DNA from: an uncultured Paracoccaceae bacterium
GTDB taxonomy: Bacteria; Pseudomonadota; Alphaproteobacteria; Rhodobacterales; Rhodobacteraceae
Length of the DNA: 64,000 nt
Assembly (NCBI GenBank): GCA_947497985.1
Contig: CANMIX010000014.1
Coordinates: 1-64,000 of the forward strand
Reading direction: 5' to 3'
Shown here: in pieces, positions 27,025 through 34,983 of the stretch
How positions within the stretch are numbered: the stretch's first letter is position 1
Layout of the letters: each line of letters opens with the position of its first letter
Notes under the pieces: generated by a model
Seen by the model: only the letters and a program-made list of their open reading frames with translations
Told to the model about the DNA's origin: nothing
The model's database searches: none
Translations under genes and position numbers: made by a program

Positions 27025-27705
27025 TTACGGCGTGAGGTCGATCACCCGGTCGATCAAATGCGCCACATCGTCGGGATGGTGAAACACACCAATCATCGCG
27101 GTGCCGTTGGATTTCAACTCGGCCAGTCGTGCCACCAAAGCCGCGCGCGCGCCTGCATCCAGCGAGGCCGTGGGTTCGTCGAGCAGCAACAGTTTCTGCG
27201 GTAGGATCAACGCGCGGGCCAGGTTGACCTTTTGCTGTTCACCGCCGGAAAATGTGGTGGGATAAGCACGCCACAGGCTTTGTTTGACGCCAAAGGCATT
27301 CAACCAATGACGCGCTTCCTCGCGGGCGGATGCCGCATCACGACCTGCCCGGCGCAGGGGTTCGGCCACCAATGCCTCGGCCGAGACCCGTGGGCGCGCC
27401 ACCAGAAACTGGGTCACAAAGCCGATCTCACTGCGCCGCAGCAAAGCCAGGTCGACATCGGCGGCGCGCAGCAGGTCAATTACTCCATATTGGGAATGAA
27501 ACAGCGCTTGGCCGGATTGGGCCAGATAGCTGCGATAAAGCGTGCGCAGGAGGGTGGATTTCCCCGCCCCGTTGTGCCCCTTAAGCAGCAGGAATTCGCC
27601 TGCATGAAGATCAAAAGAAACATCTGAAAACGCCGCGAGATGGCTGTTCAGATGATGCATGGTAAAGCCTTTAGTCAGGCGTTGGACCTCGAGAACGACA
27701 CTCAT
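27025..27705 (-). CDS. phnL: C-P lyase ABC-type ATPase PhnL
   Basis: A 226-residue ABC-type ATPase with Walker A GHNGAGKST, the PhnL-type Q-loop region IGFVTQFLVARPRVSA, signature FSGGEQQKVNLARA and Walker B LLLLDEPTASLD. PhnL acts with PhnGHI in building the ribosyl-phosphonate intermediate rather than in transport. It overlaps phnK by 4 bases. Confidence 0.92.
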   Translation of the reverse strand: MSVVLEVQRLTKGFTMHHLNSHLAAFSDVSFDLHAGEFLLLKGHNGAGKSTLLRTLYRSYLAQSGQALFHSQYGVIDLLRAADVDLALLRRSEIGFVTQFLVARPRVSAEALVAEPLRRAGRDAASAREEARHWLNAFGVKQSLWRAYPTTFSGGEQQKVNLARALILPQKLLLLDEPTASLDAGARAALVARLAELKSNGTAMIGVFHHPDDVAHLIDRVIDLTP

Positions 27706-28499
27706 AGCTTTGCGTGCACCAATTGTTGCGTATAGGGGTGTTGCGGGTCTTGGAAAATCTGGTCGACCAGGCCGGCCTCGACCACCTGGCCGCGCCGCAT
27801 GACCATGACCCGGTCGGCCAATGTACGGATCACGCCCAGATCATGAGAGACCAGAACCATAGTGATCTGGCGCTCTTGTTGCAGGCGTTTCAGCGTATCC
27901 AGCACCAGCGCTTGAACGCTGACATCCAGCCCGGTTGTGGGCTCATCCAGCAGCAAAAGCGCAGGTTCCAGCGCGATGGCTTTGGCCAATTGCACCCGCT
28001 GCTGCATGCCGCCTGACAGATCGCGCGGCGGATCATCCAATCGATCCAGTGGAAATTCAGACGCGGCCAGCGCCTCTTGTGCGCGGGCGCGCAACTCACC
28101 AAAGCGGCGTTCCCCGGCCACCAACAGACGTTCGGCCACATTGCCCGAGCTGGTGTGATCCATCAGCAGGCCCAGATGTGGGTTTTGATAGACAATGCCG
28201 ATCCGTTTGGCACACAGCATGCGCCGTTCAAAGCGATCCAGTTCAAACAGGTTGCCGGAAACCTCTGGCAGATCAAGGGTGTAGTCACCGCAGTCCGGGA
28301 TCTCTTCGAGGTTCATCATCCGCAACAGGGTCGATTTGCCAGATCCGCTCTCGCCCACGATGCCCAGCACTTCGCCCGGGTATGCCGTGGCAGAAACGTC
28401 GCGCACTGCAGCAACCGAGCCGTAGGATTTGCTGACGTTGCGGATGCTCAGCAGGGCTTTGGTTTTTACCAGACGGGGGGCGTCCAAAGTGATGGTCAT
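27702..28499 (-). CDS. phnK: C-P lyase ABC-type ATPase PhnK
   Basis: The 265-residue ATPase resembles oligopeptide-type ABC proteins: Walker A GESGSGKST, signature LSGGMQQRVQLAKA, Walker B LLLLDEPTTGLD and H-loop LVSHDLGVI. The typical PhnK ending is DPQHPYTQQLVHAKL. In E. coli PhnK docks on PhnJ of the core complex. It overlaps phnJ by 4 bases. Confidence 0.92.
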   Translation of the reverse strand: MTITLDAPRLVKTKALLSIRNVSKSYGSVAAVRDVSATAYPGEVLGIVGESGSGKSTLLRMMNLEEIPDCGDYTLDLPEVSGNLFELDRFERRMLCAKRIGIVYQNPHLGLLMDHTSSGNVAERLLVAGERRFGELRARAQEALAASEFPLDRLDDPPRDLSGGMQQRVQLAKAIALEPALLLLDEPTTGLDVSVQALVLDTLKRLQQERQITMVLVSHDLGVIRTLADRVMVMRRGQVVEAGLVDQIFQDPQHPYTQQLVHAKL

Positions 28500-29416
28500 T
28501 GCGCGTCCTCCATTTGGCCGTTGTTGTACCAGGTGGCCCCCATTTCAACCGTCTCCCCGTCGCGGGCACGGATTGTTTTGACGCCATAGTCACTGTCTGA
28601 AATCTCATGCGTTGAGGATCCATCAGGCAGCGGGATTTCGTTCATAAAGAACCCACGCGCGCCAGAGCGGTTGCAGGTCAGATCGCCGTGGTCTTCGACC
28701 TTGTAGGGGACATCGTCAAACACCAGCGGTTCGACCCGGGTAAAAGGTGGCACCGCAAAAATGCGTTTCTCGCGCCCTGCGGACAGGATGGTCAGATGCT
28801 GCGCCATATGCAGTTTCGGCACGTCCCAGCGCGGGATTGGTGATGGGGTCATAACATGGCGACCGTTGACCATCGCCGGATAGCTGGCCCCCTGCATCAC
28901 CCGCCCCGAACGCACGATCTGTTCGTAAAGCTGCAACCACATGCGCCCGTAATCCGCATCCGCATGCATCTGCCGCGCAATCGACATATTGGGCTGGACC
29001 GAGCGCAGCGGTTCCGGGTTTGGCACCTGCAACACAAGGGTCTGATGGGCGGCAAGCTTTTCTTCGGGGATGCGGTGGCGCGATTGGATCAAATCGGCCT
29101 GCAGCGTGTCCAGCGTGGTTGGGGCGCCGGACACATCGGCCAAAAAGCGGCGGATGGAGGCTGCATTGACGCTGTCGTCGGCACCTTGGTCGATGACTTT
29201 CACGCAGGTCTTTGGGTTGATCAGCGTCAGAGACACTTGCAAGCCACCGGTGCCCCAACCACGCGCCATGGGCACTTCGCGGCTGGCATAGGGCATTTGG
29301 CAGCCCGGCACGGCCACCGCTTTGAGCATCTTGCGCCGGATTTCGCGTTTGGCTGAAGCATCCAGAAACCCATAGCTCATCGGCTGCCAGGGTTTGGTGA
29401 GTGAGGACAGGCTCAT
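28496..29416 (-). CDS. phnJ: PhnJ-family C-P lyase subunit lacking Fe-S and catalytic cysteines
   Basis: The 306-residue protein is colinear with PhnJ over its whole length. Examples are AVPGCQMPYASREVPM, RGWGTGGLQ, KVIDQGADD, SRHRIPEEKL, QVPNPEPLR, MTPSPIPRWDVPK and GREKRIFAVPPFTRVE. In E. coli PhnJ (radical SAM, cleaves the C-P bond) Cys241, 244, 266 and 272 hold the cluster or form the thiyl radical. Here only the first is kept (Cys248); the others align with Ser251, Ile272 and Gly278 (HEISDSDYGVK in place of the usual CSDTDYC). The frame is intact and the glycine of the PG(C/Y)Q motif remains. It may be an inactive, differently acting or newly specialised homologue. Confidence 0.85.
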   Translation of the reverse strand: MSLSSLTKPWQPMSYGFLDASAKREIRRKMLKAVAVPGCQMPYASREVPMARGWGTGGLQVSLTLINPKTCVKVIDQGADDSVNAASIRRFLADVSGAPTTLDTLQADLIQSRHRIPEEKLAAHQTLVLQVPNPEPLRSVQPNMSIARQMHADADYGRMWLQLYEQIVRSGRVMQGASYPAMVNGRHVMTPSPIPRWDVPKLHMAQHLTILSAGREKRIFAVPPFTRVEPLVFDDVPYKVEDHGDLTCNRSGARGFFMNEIPLPDGSSTHEISDSDYGVKTIRARDGETVEMGATWYNNGQMEDAQ

Positions 29417-30477
29417 TCGGCGGGCTCCTGATCTTGAGGTTGGGCTTGCCGTTTGGCATTGGCATCACGCATTGCGTCCAGTGACGATTGGAAGGTGACG
29501 TAATGCGGCAGTTTAAAGTGGATACAAAAGCCTGAGCTCTCGACCCCTTCGGTGTGATAAAGAAAGAATTCTTCTTCGGTTGCGGATCCTTTGGCAGCCC
29601 CTTTGCTGTTCAGATCCAGCGTCGCGGCCGAGATGCATTTGACCTCGTTCCAGCCTAAAGTCGCGGCAAACCCAAGCGAGAGTTTCTCACCGGATTTCGA
29701 CACCACTTCGGCTTGCGAAACCTTGACCCGCCCGGCTGAAAATTCAGTGCCTTTGGGGTGTTTCACCATCACCTCGGCCTCGGCCAAACGCAGCTCATTC
29801 ACTGTGGGGTGCGCTTTGCCGTAGCCGCGCATCGCTGCATATCCCAATGCCAATGTGCCGCCAGTGTCCGCACGGGCAAGGCTTTGCAATGTGTGGGCGC
29901 GCTTAGATGGGAACAACACCGGCTCGCGGGTGATGTCGGGAATGTCATCCGGTCGGGTCAGGTCCGGCTCCGGCAAGTCCACAAGGTCATTTGCTGCCTG
30001 CCAAGCGGCCACCGAAGGCTGGGTTGCAGGCGCGGGTTGCGCAGCGGCGTCGACTGGCACCGGCACAAAGGGGGTTCCGGTCAATACATCGCTGGCCAAA
30101 ATCCGGTGCGAATAATCCAGGGTCGGCCCCAGCAATTGACCGCCGGGAATGTCCTTGAACGCGGCTGAGATACGGCGATGAGTGAACAGCGCGTTTTGTT
30201 GCACCGGCTGCGCCACTTGCAGTCGGGGCTGCGTGGTGCGCCAGGCGCGTAGCAACAATACGGCCTCATATAATTCGCCACCGGTTTGGGCCAGTGCAAG
30301 CGCCGCAATATCCTCGTCATAAAGCGAGGCCTCGCCCATGACCCGATCGATCAGATAGGGCATGGCAGTGCGGATTTCATTCACGCGGGCCGGGTCGATT
30401 TCGCCCATCTCGGCGCGAAACAGCCGTTCGGCCTGTTCGATCGCACGTGCACCGCCGCGGGTTGCCACATAGGCCAT
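29413..30477 (-). CDS. phnI: C-P lyase core subunit PhnI (divergent)
   Basis: This 354-residue PhnI keeps family blocks MAYVATRGGARAIEQAERLF, GEASLYDEDIAALALAQTGG, DIPGGQLLGPTLDYSHR and FCIHFKLPHYVTFQSSLDAM. The His pair of the zinc site is present (His320, His325; HxxxxH). In E. coli PhnI supplies nucleosidase activity. The stretch between about 255 and 300 differs from what I recall of canonical PhnI: it reads KLSLGFAATLGWNEVKCISA instead of the RGYGLVFGQ-type block. It is therefore divergent like its partner PhnJ, whose gene it overlaps by 4 bases. Confidence 0.87.
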   Translation of the reverse strand: MAYVATRGGARAIEQAERLFRAEMGEIDPARVNEIRTAMPYLIDRVMGEASLYDEDIAALALAQTGGELYEAVLLLRAWRTTQPRLQVAQPVQQNALFTHRRISAAFKDIPGGQLLGPTLDYSHRILASDVLTGTPFVPVPVDAAAQPAPATQPSVAAWQAANDLVDLPEPDLTRPDDIPDITREPVLFPSKRAHTLQSLARADTGGTLALGYAAMRGYGKAHPTVNELRLAEAEVMVKHPKGTEFSAGRVKVSQAEVVSKSGEKLSLGFAATLGWNEVKCISAATLDLNSKGAAKGSATEEEFFLYHTEGVESSGFCIHFKLPHYVTFQSSLDAMRDANAKRQAQPQDQEPAE

Positions 30478-31013
30478 TACAGCACCTCTACTGTTGTGGA
30501 TCGTGGCAGGCCCATGACCTGCGCGCCGTCCTGAAGAAACAGGTCAAATCCCATCGGATACCGGATCAGATTGTCGCGTGCGGACCAGAACCCATCTGGC
30601 AGACCGTCGACGCAGAGTGTCACGGTGCCATCAATTCCAGGCCCCGACAGGCGCAGACGAGGACCAGTATCCAGGGAGACGTTGATCACCACTGTAGCGC
30701 CCGCGTCGGGGTAAAGATCGCTGCCGGTCTTCACGTGGTCCAGCTGCGAGGGATCGGTCATTTTGCCAAGGAACACATGATCCGCCTCGGGCAACTCAGC
30801 AACCAGCGCGCCGGTCTGCATGACCTGTGGCAGCAAGCGTGGGTCGGCGCAGGCGACGCGGCATTCGTGGTCCAACAGGGCAGCGATAATCCCGGCTTCC
30901 CCTGCGGTGGGCAGGATCTGGATTTGCCCCGGTCGGCTGAGCGCGGTCAGCAGCGCCGAGAAACTGGCGTTGGCCAGCGTGTCGAGATCCGACGGTTGTG
31001 GGTGGGTCTGCAT
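30477..31013 (-). CDS. phnH: C-P lyase core subunit PhnH
   Basis: A ~178-residue PhnH with family features FSALLTALSRPGQIQILP near the N-terminus and YPMGFDLFLQDGAQVMGLPR at the C-terminus. PhnH has a PLP-transferase-like fold without cofactor and binds the PhnG2I2J2 core. ATG 31013 overlaps the phnG stop (TGATG) and is preferred to an upstream in-frame start at 31055 inside phnG. Confidence 0.88.
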   Translation of the reverse strand: MQTHPQPSDLDTLANASFSALLTALSRPGQIQILPTAGEAGIIAALLDHECRVACADPRLLPQVMQTGALVAELPEADHVFLGKMTDPSQLDHVKTGSDLYPDAGATVVINVSLDTGPRLRLSGPGIDGTVTLCVDGLPDGFWSARDNLIRYPMGFDLFLQDGAQVMGLPRSTTVEVL

Positions 31014-31447
31014 CAAAATGTCTCCATATCCACACGGGTTGCCTCGATCCGGCATAGGGTTGCGCGGTCCTGTTCGGCGTGGTCCGTGCGCTGTGTGGCG
31101 AGAAACGCGTGACAGTCTGCCACCGCGATGCCCACATCCAGCGCCAGATCAACCAGGGCCATCGCCATCGCCGCCTCAAGATCGCGCCCCTTGCGCATGC
31201 CGTAACCTTCGTGGGGGCCACAACGCAGATGCGCCTCGCTCACCAGAACTTCGCCAAGGTGAAAGGCGGTGCCCTGGGCGGTATCGCGCATAGGCAACAT
31301 GACCAGACCGGTACGGCTGTTCACCACCTCCAGATCGCCCAATTGCGGCACCAGTTCTTCGGCAAAAGGTTTCAGTGCATCCGGCGCACTGCGCGCCAGA
31401 ACACCGAGCACCTCGCTGTGGGCCCAATCCCTGTGGTGTTGGCTCAT
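31013..31447 (-). CDS. phnG: C-P lyase core subunit PhnG
   Basis: The 144-residue PhnG-like protein shows family features RTGLVMLPMRDTAQGTAFHL, GEVLVSEAHLRCG and GYGMRKGRDLEAAMAMALVD. PhnG helps PhnI and PhnH attach the phosphonate to ribose of a nucleotide triphosphate. It starts 3 bases after the phnF stop, confirming a phnFG operon. Confidence 0.87.
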   Translation of the reverse strand: MSQHHRDWAHSEVLGVLARSAPDALKPFAEELVPQLGDLEVVNSRTGLVMLPMRDTAQGTAFHLGEVLVSEAHLRCGPHEGYGMRKGRDLEAAMAMALVDLALDVGIAVADCHAFLATQRTDHAEQDRATLCRIEATRVDMETF

Positions 31448-31450
31448 GGG

Positions 31451-32164
31451 TTACTCCTCCAATGCGATGGTGAATTTGACCCGCACTGCGGACCAGATCA
31501 CCTGTTTGAAACTGATCGGCGTGCCATCCAGCAGCGTGTCCACAGCGCGCACCACCATCACCGGCGATTGAGGGTGCTGTTTCAGGATTTTGGCTTCTTC
31601 GGCGCGCGCCATGCGGCTGTGCAGCGTCGTCTCACCGCGCAGGTAATCGGTGATACCGTAGGTCTTGTAGGCTTCGGTGACAGAGCCCAGCACATCCATG
31701 CGTGCCGTGAAATCGGGAAAGCGGTCTACGTCGTGATAGGATGTGCCAACATTGATCGGCAGCCCATTGCCAAGGGTCATCCGGCGGCTTTCGTTGACCA
31801 CCGCGCCTTCGACCAAATTCAACGCCTCAGCGACCCGCTGGCGGGCGGGCACCATTTGGGCGTCCAGCAATTCGCGTTTCAGATCGACGCCCTGCCCCTG
31901 CAGATTGCGCCGCAGACGGGTGCGCTTGCCAATGGCATATTCCAACAACGGCCCGGTCTCGACAAAGGTGCCGCGCCCCTGCTCAACGCTCAACAAGCCT
32001 GCGCGCGCCAAGTCCGCGACCGCACGGCGCACGGAATGGCGACCTGCGCCGTATTTCTCGACCAATTCCGGCTCTACCGGAAGGCGGTCACCGGCTTGCA
32101 ATGCTCCGCTAGAGATGTCATTTGCAATTTCATCCCGCACCAGACGCCATTTTTCTTTCTGCAT
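31451..32164 (-). CDS. phnF: GntR-family phosphonate regulator PhnF
   Basis: The 237-residue protein has an N-terminal winged helix (SGALQAGDRLPVEPELVEKY, then GRHSVRRAVADLARAGLLSV) and a C-terminal UTRA ligand domain of HutC type. This is the PhnF architecture. It probably represses the phn units and itself; a perfect palindrome lies 8 bases before its start (32172-32189). It is the first gene of phnFGHIJKLM. Its effector is unknown, perhaps a phosphonate or pathway intermediate. Confidence 0.9.
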   Translation of the reverse strand: MQKEKWRLVRDEIANDISSGALQAGDRLPVEPELVEKYGAGRHSVRRAVADLARAGLLSVEQGRGTFVETGPLLEYAIGKRTRLRRNLQGQGVDLKRELLDAQMVPARQRVAEALNLVEGAVVNESRRMTLGNGLPINVGTSYHDVDRFPDFTARMDVLGSVTEAYKTYGITDYLRGETTLHSRMARAEEAKILKQHPQSPVMVVRAVDTLLDGTPISFKQVIWSAVRVKFTIALEE

Positions 32165-32171
32165 AAATCAC

Positions 32172-32189
32172 CATTCGTTCGAATGAATT
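32172..32189 (-). promoter_or_regulatory. Operator candidate B upstream of phnF
   Basis: On the minus strand AATTCATTCGAACGAATG contains the perfect inverted repeat CATTCG-AA-CGAATG. It ends 8 bases from the phnF start codon, overlapping the place where transcription or translation begins, as expected for autorepression. Its left ten bases are identical to site A at 15613-15630. Confidence 0.65.
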
Positions 32190-32279
32190 CAAACTATGCA
32201 GGCGCGGTAACAGGCAGATGACGCGTGGTTGAAGCTTTTGCCACAGGCGCGGGTACGCCTGCGGCTTGGGCAATTTGGG

Positions 32280-32684
32280 TTAAACGCCGCGTTCGGCAAA
32301 GACCTCTTTGGCGACGAACATGCCATTCAGAGCCGCCGGAAAACCGGCATAGACTGCCATTTGCATCAGAATCTCAACGATCTCATCGCGGGTGATGCCG
32401 ACATTCAACCCCGCCTCAATATGCACTTTGAGCTGCGGTGTGGCAGTGCCCAACGCGGTGAGCGCGGCGATGGTGGCAATCTCGCGATCCCGGTAGTTCA
32501 GACCGGGACGGCTGTAGATATCGCCAAAGGGGAATTCAAACAAAAGCGTGGCAAAGTCCGGAGCGATGTCCGCCAGCGCATCAATCACCCGCTGCCCGGC
32601 ATCGCCGTCGATCTCCTCCAAAGCCCGTTTGCCACGCTCAAGGCGGGTTCTATCCTGTGTCATGCTGCGTGCGTCCTTTTCCAT
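32280..32684 (-). CDS. Carboxymuconolactone decarboxylase-family protein
   Basis: A 134-residue AhpD/CMD-like helical protein with segments RPGLNYRDREIATIAALTAL, HIEAGLNVGITRDEIVEILM and QMAVYAGFPAALNGM. The catalytic Cys pair of peroxidase-type AhpD is absent, so it is closer to gamma-carboxymuconolactone decarboxylase. Its substrate is not known. Another ATG 7 codons in (32663) is possible. It stands alone, downstream of rpiB on the same strand. Confidence 0.85.
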   Translation of the reverse strand: MEKDARSMTQDRTRLERGKRALEEIDGDAGQRVIDALADIAPDFATLLFEFPFGDIYSRPGLNYRDREIATIAALTALGTATPQLKVHIEAGLNVGITRDEIVEILMQMAVYAGFPAALNGMFVAKEVFAERGV

Positions 32685-32821
32685 GTGACCAATATGTCTG
32701 TGGCACGGTTTAAATCCGTCCAGACACCACGACGGCTACAGAGGTGGAGCAGGTCTAGGTCAAGCGGGAATACGCGCGCGCATCTCCTGTTTGTCCACAG
32801 ATTACGGCACGCCAAAACACC

Positions 32822-32852
32822 AAACCCGCGCCGGATAACCAGCACGGGTTTG
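32822..32852 (-). terminator. Terminator-like hairpin after rpiB
   Basis: On the minus strand AAACCCGTGC pairs with GCGCGGGTTT around a 10-base loop and is followed by a short T-rich stretch (TGGTGTTTT). It lies ~40 bases past the rpiB stop and probably separates it from the decarboxylase-like gene. Confidence 0.55.
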
Positions 32853-32893
32853 CAGATTATCTTCGTAAAAGGCCGTAACCTTTGGAGGTGATC

Positions 32894-33334
32894 TTAGCCC
32901 TCGATCATATCCACGCGGGTGGCGTGGCGGCCGCCTTCGAAGTCAGCGCCAAGGAAGGCCTCGACGATCTCGATGGCAAGGCTTTCGCCGACCACGCGTG
33001 CACCAATCGACAGCATGTTGGCGTTGTTGTGTTCGCGGGTCATGCGGGCCGAGAACGGATCGGCGCAGACGCCACAGCGGATGCCGGGAACCTTGTTTGC
33101 TGCCATCATGATCCCCTGACCTGTCCCACATAGGATAATGCCCAGATCCGCGTCACCGGCAGCAACGCGTTCTGCGGCGGCTTTGCCGTGCAGCGGGTAA
33201 TGGGTGCTTTCAGGGGTTTTCGGGCCAATGTCGTCGACCGTGAAGCCAAGGGTTTCAGCGTGTTTGGCAATCACCTGGCGCAGCTCAATCGCGGCGTGGT
33301 CGCTGGACAGGACAAGGCGTTTTGATGTGGACAT
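32894..33334 (-). CDS. rpiB: Ribose 5-phosphate isomerase B
   Basis: The 146-residue RpiB/LacAB enzyme interconverts ribose 5-phosphate and ribulose 5-phosphate. Motifs are LSSDHAAIELRQ at the N-terminus, ILCGTGQGIMMAANKVPGIR (catalytic Cys region) and HNNANMLSIGARVVG. Its closeness to the phn locus, which releases ribose phosphates, may be useful, but it has its own promoter region and common neighbourhood elsewhere. Confidence 0.93.
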   Translation of the reverse strand: MSTSKRLVLSSDHAAIELRQVIAKHAETLGFTVDDIGPKTPESTHYPLHGKAAAERVAAGDADLGIILCGTGQGIMMAANKVPGIRCGVCADPFSARMTREHNNANMLSIGARVVGESLAIEIVEAFLGADFEGGRHATRVDMIEG

Positions 33335-33579
33335 GGCAGCAGTTCCGTTTGACTAGAGGGGCTGTTTGCTGGACCGCATATATACAGCGACGGCCAAGGT
33401 CCAGCCCATCGCGCGATCTGTCGCGGCTTTGTCCCACCGCCGCGCTCTGCCCCTGCACATCAGGGCCGTTTTAGAATTTTACACTTTTTTTGGGAATTCG
33501 GCCATTTTTCCTGTCACACATGCGCGGCTCGGACTGTCTTATATTATATCGCAACTTCAAACAGGTTTGAGCCGGTCCC

Positions 33580-34389
33580 ATGACCCGTGTGAACAAGACA
33601 GATATTTTATTGGCCCAGGACGGTGATGCTGGCGCTTTGGAACGCCTTGTTCGCGGCGTGCAGGATCAGGTTTTTAAACTGGCCGTGCGCATGTTGGCGG
33701 ACCCCACCGCGGCTCAAGATGCCACCCAAGAGATCCTGATCCGGATCGTCACCAAACTGTCGACATTTCGCGGTGACAGCCGGTTTGAGACATGGACCTA
33801 TCGCGTTGCGACCAACTACCTTTTGACGGCGCGCAAGGTCATCGCCAGCGATCCGGGCCTGTCGTTTCAGATGTTTGCCGAAGATCTGTTGGATGGGTTG
33901 GAGGATGAGGCAAACCTGCCGCCCGAAGACCATGTGATGCTGAATGAGTTGCGGATCAAATGCACGATGGCGATGCTCTTGTGTCTCGATCGCGACCACC
34001 GCGCGGCCTATGTCCTGGGCGATATCCTCGACTTTGACCATGTCGAGGCTGCCGATGTTTTGGACATTTCCTCCGCGACCTATCGCAAACGCCTATCGCG
34101 GGCGCGCGCCCGTGTGCAGGATTTCACGGCTTCGATCTGCGGGCTGACCACATCCTCTGCCCCCTGTTCCTGCCACAAGCGTCTGCCCAAGGCGATGTCA
34201 CTGGGCCGGATCGGTACCGCGCCTTGCCCCGACTTAAAGGACGCCCCGCCCTTTCACGAAATTGAGGCACTTGCGTCGCAGACCCAGACCAAGATTGCGA
34301 CCGCAAAATTGCAACGGGCCACCGGTCCGTTGATGTCTCCCAAAGACTACGCCGCCGAGGTTCTGAGACTGGTAGATCCTCCCGGCTAG
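33580..34389 (+). CDS. ECF-type RNA polymerase sigma factor with long C-terminal extension
   Basis: The 269-residue sigma-70-family protein has region 2 in VFKLAVRMLADPTAAQDATQ with DSRFETWTYRVATNYLLTAR, and region 4 in AYVLGDILDFDHVEAADVLD then SATYRKRLSRARARV. About 85 residues follow region 4, with clustered cysteines (SICGLTTSSAPCSCHKR) that could bind metal or sense redox state. No anti-sigma gene is adjacent. Its only partner is the exported SnoaL-like protein 37 bases downstream. Confidence 0.87.
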   Translation: MTRVNKTDILLAQDGDAGALERLVRGVQDQVFKLAVRMLADPTAAQDATQEILIRIVTKLSTFRGDSRFETWTYRVATNYLLTARKVIASDPGLSFQMFAEDLLDGLEDEANLPPEDHVMLNELRIKCTMAMLLCLDRDHRAAYVLGDILDFDHVEAADVLDISSATYRKRLSRARARVQDFTASICGLTTSSAPCSCHKRLPKAMSLGRIGTAPCPDLKDAPPFHEIEALASQTQTKIATAKLQRATGPLMSPKDYAAEVLRLVDPPG

Positions 34390-34426
34390 ATCCCCCCAAG
34401 ACCCAACCTAAAAAAGGAAAAAAACA

Positions 34427-34900
34427 ATGAAACATGCATTCGCGTGGCTGATGGCGCTCGCCTTGGTTTTCCCTCAACTCGCAACAGCAGAAGAGACAGA
34501 TATGACCCAAGATCAAACGGACGTTCTGAACGCCATCCAAACCATGACCAGCAATTTCCAAGACAAGGATATCGCGGGCGTTATGGCAAGTTATGAGAGC
34601 AAGGCGACCGTTTTGTTCCAACCCGGTGAGCCCGTATCAGAGGCTGCGCAGCTGGAGCAAATGTTCACCGGCATGTCGGCGATCAATCCGGTTTTTGAAT
34701 ACTCCGGTCACGAGGTTATCGTTAATGGCGACATCGCCATCCACATCGCGCCCTGGACCATGACCGCCAAGACACCAGACGGACAAGAGCTGGGTCAATC
34801 CGGCCTGTCCATCGCGGTTCTGCGACGTCAGGACGACGGCAGCTGGAAAATGGTCATCGACAACCCACATGGATCACGACTGCTGGCTGAAGCCGAATAA
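34427..34900 (+). CDS. Exported SnoaL-like (NTF2-fold) protein
   Basis: This 157-residue protein has a signal peptide MKHAFAWLMALALVFPQLAT. An NTF2/DUF4440-like domain follows: LNAIQTMTSNFQDKDIAGVM, then YESKATVLFQPGEPV and VLRRQDDGSWKMVIDNPHGS. Function unknown; such folds bind small ligands. It follows the sigma factor with an AAGGA site and no terminator between, so the two are probably co-transcribed. SnoaL folds are fused to some ECF sigma factors (ECF41), which makes this separate exported version notable. Confidence 0.82.
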   Translation: MKHAFAWLMALALVFPQLATAEETDMTQDQTDVLNAIQTMTSNFQDKDIAGVMASYESKATVLFQPGEPVSEAAQLEQMFTGMSAINPVFEYSGHEVIVNGDIAIHIAPWTMTAKTPDGQELGQSGLSIAVLRRQDDGSWKMVIDNPHGSRLLAEAE

Positions 34901-34926
34901 GCACCACCCCTCTCACACAGAATCGG

Positions 34927-34957
34927 AAAACCCCGCACCATTTGGATGCGGGGTTTT
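34927..34957 (+). terminator. Intrinsic terminator after the SnoaL-like gene
   Basis: AAAACCCCGCA and TGCGGGGTTTTT form a strong GC-rich hairpin with a U-tract, between the convergent SnoaL-like gene and mltG. It may serve both strands. Confidence 0.88.
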
Positions 34958-34983
34958 TCTGTGCTGGTCGGACGCGGCAGGCA

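Noticed and set aside
28496-28720. Frameshift as the cause of missing PhnJ cysteines
   Set aside because: The frame continues in register through ISDSDYG, which aligns with the CSDTDYC motif, and on to a normal stop overlapping phnK; single substitutions, not a shift, explain the loss.
31079-32221. Plus-strand open frame of 380 residues
   Set aside because: Antisense to phnG and phnF; no coding features.
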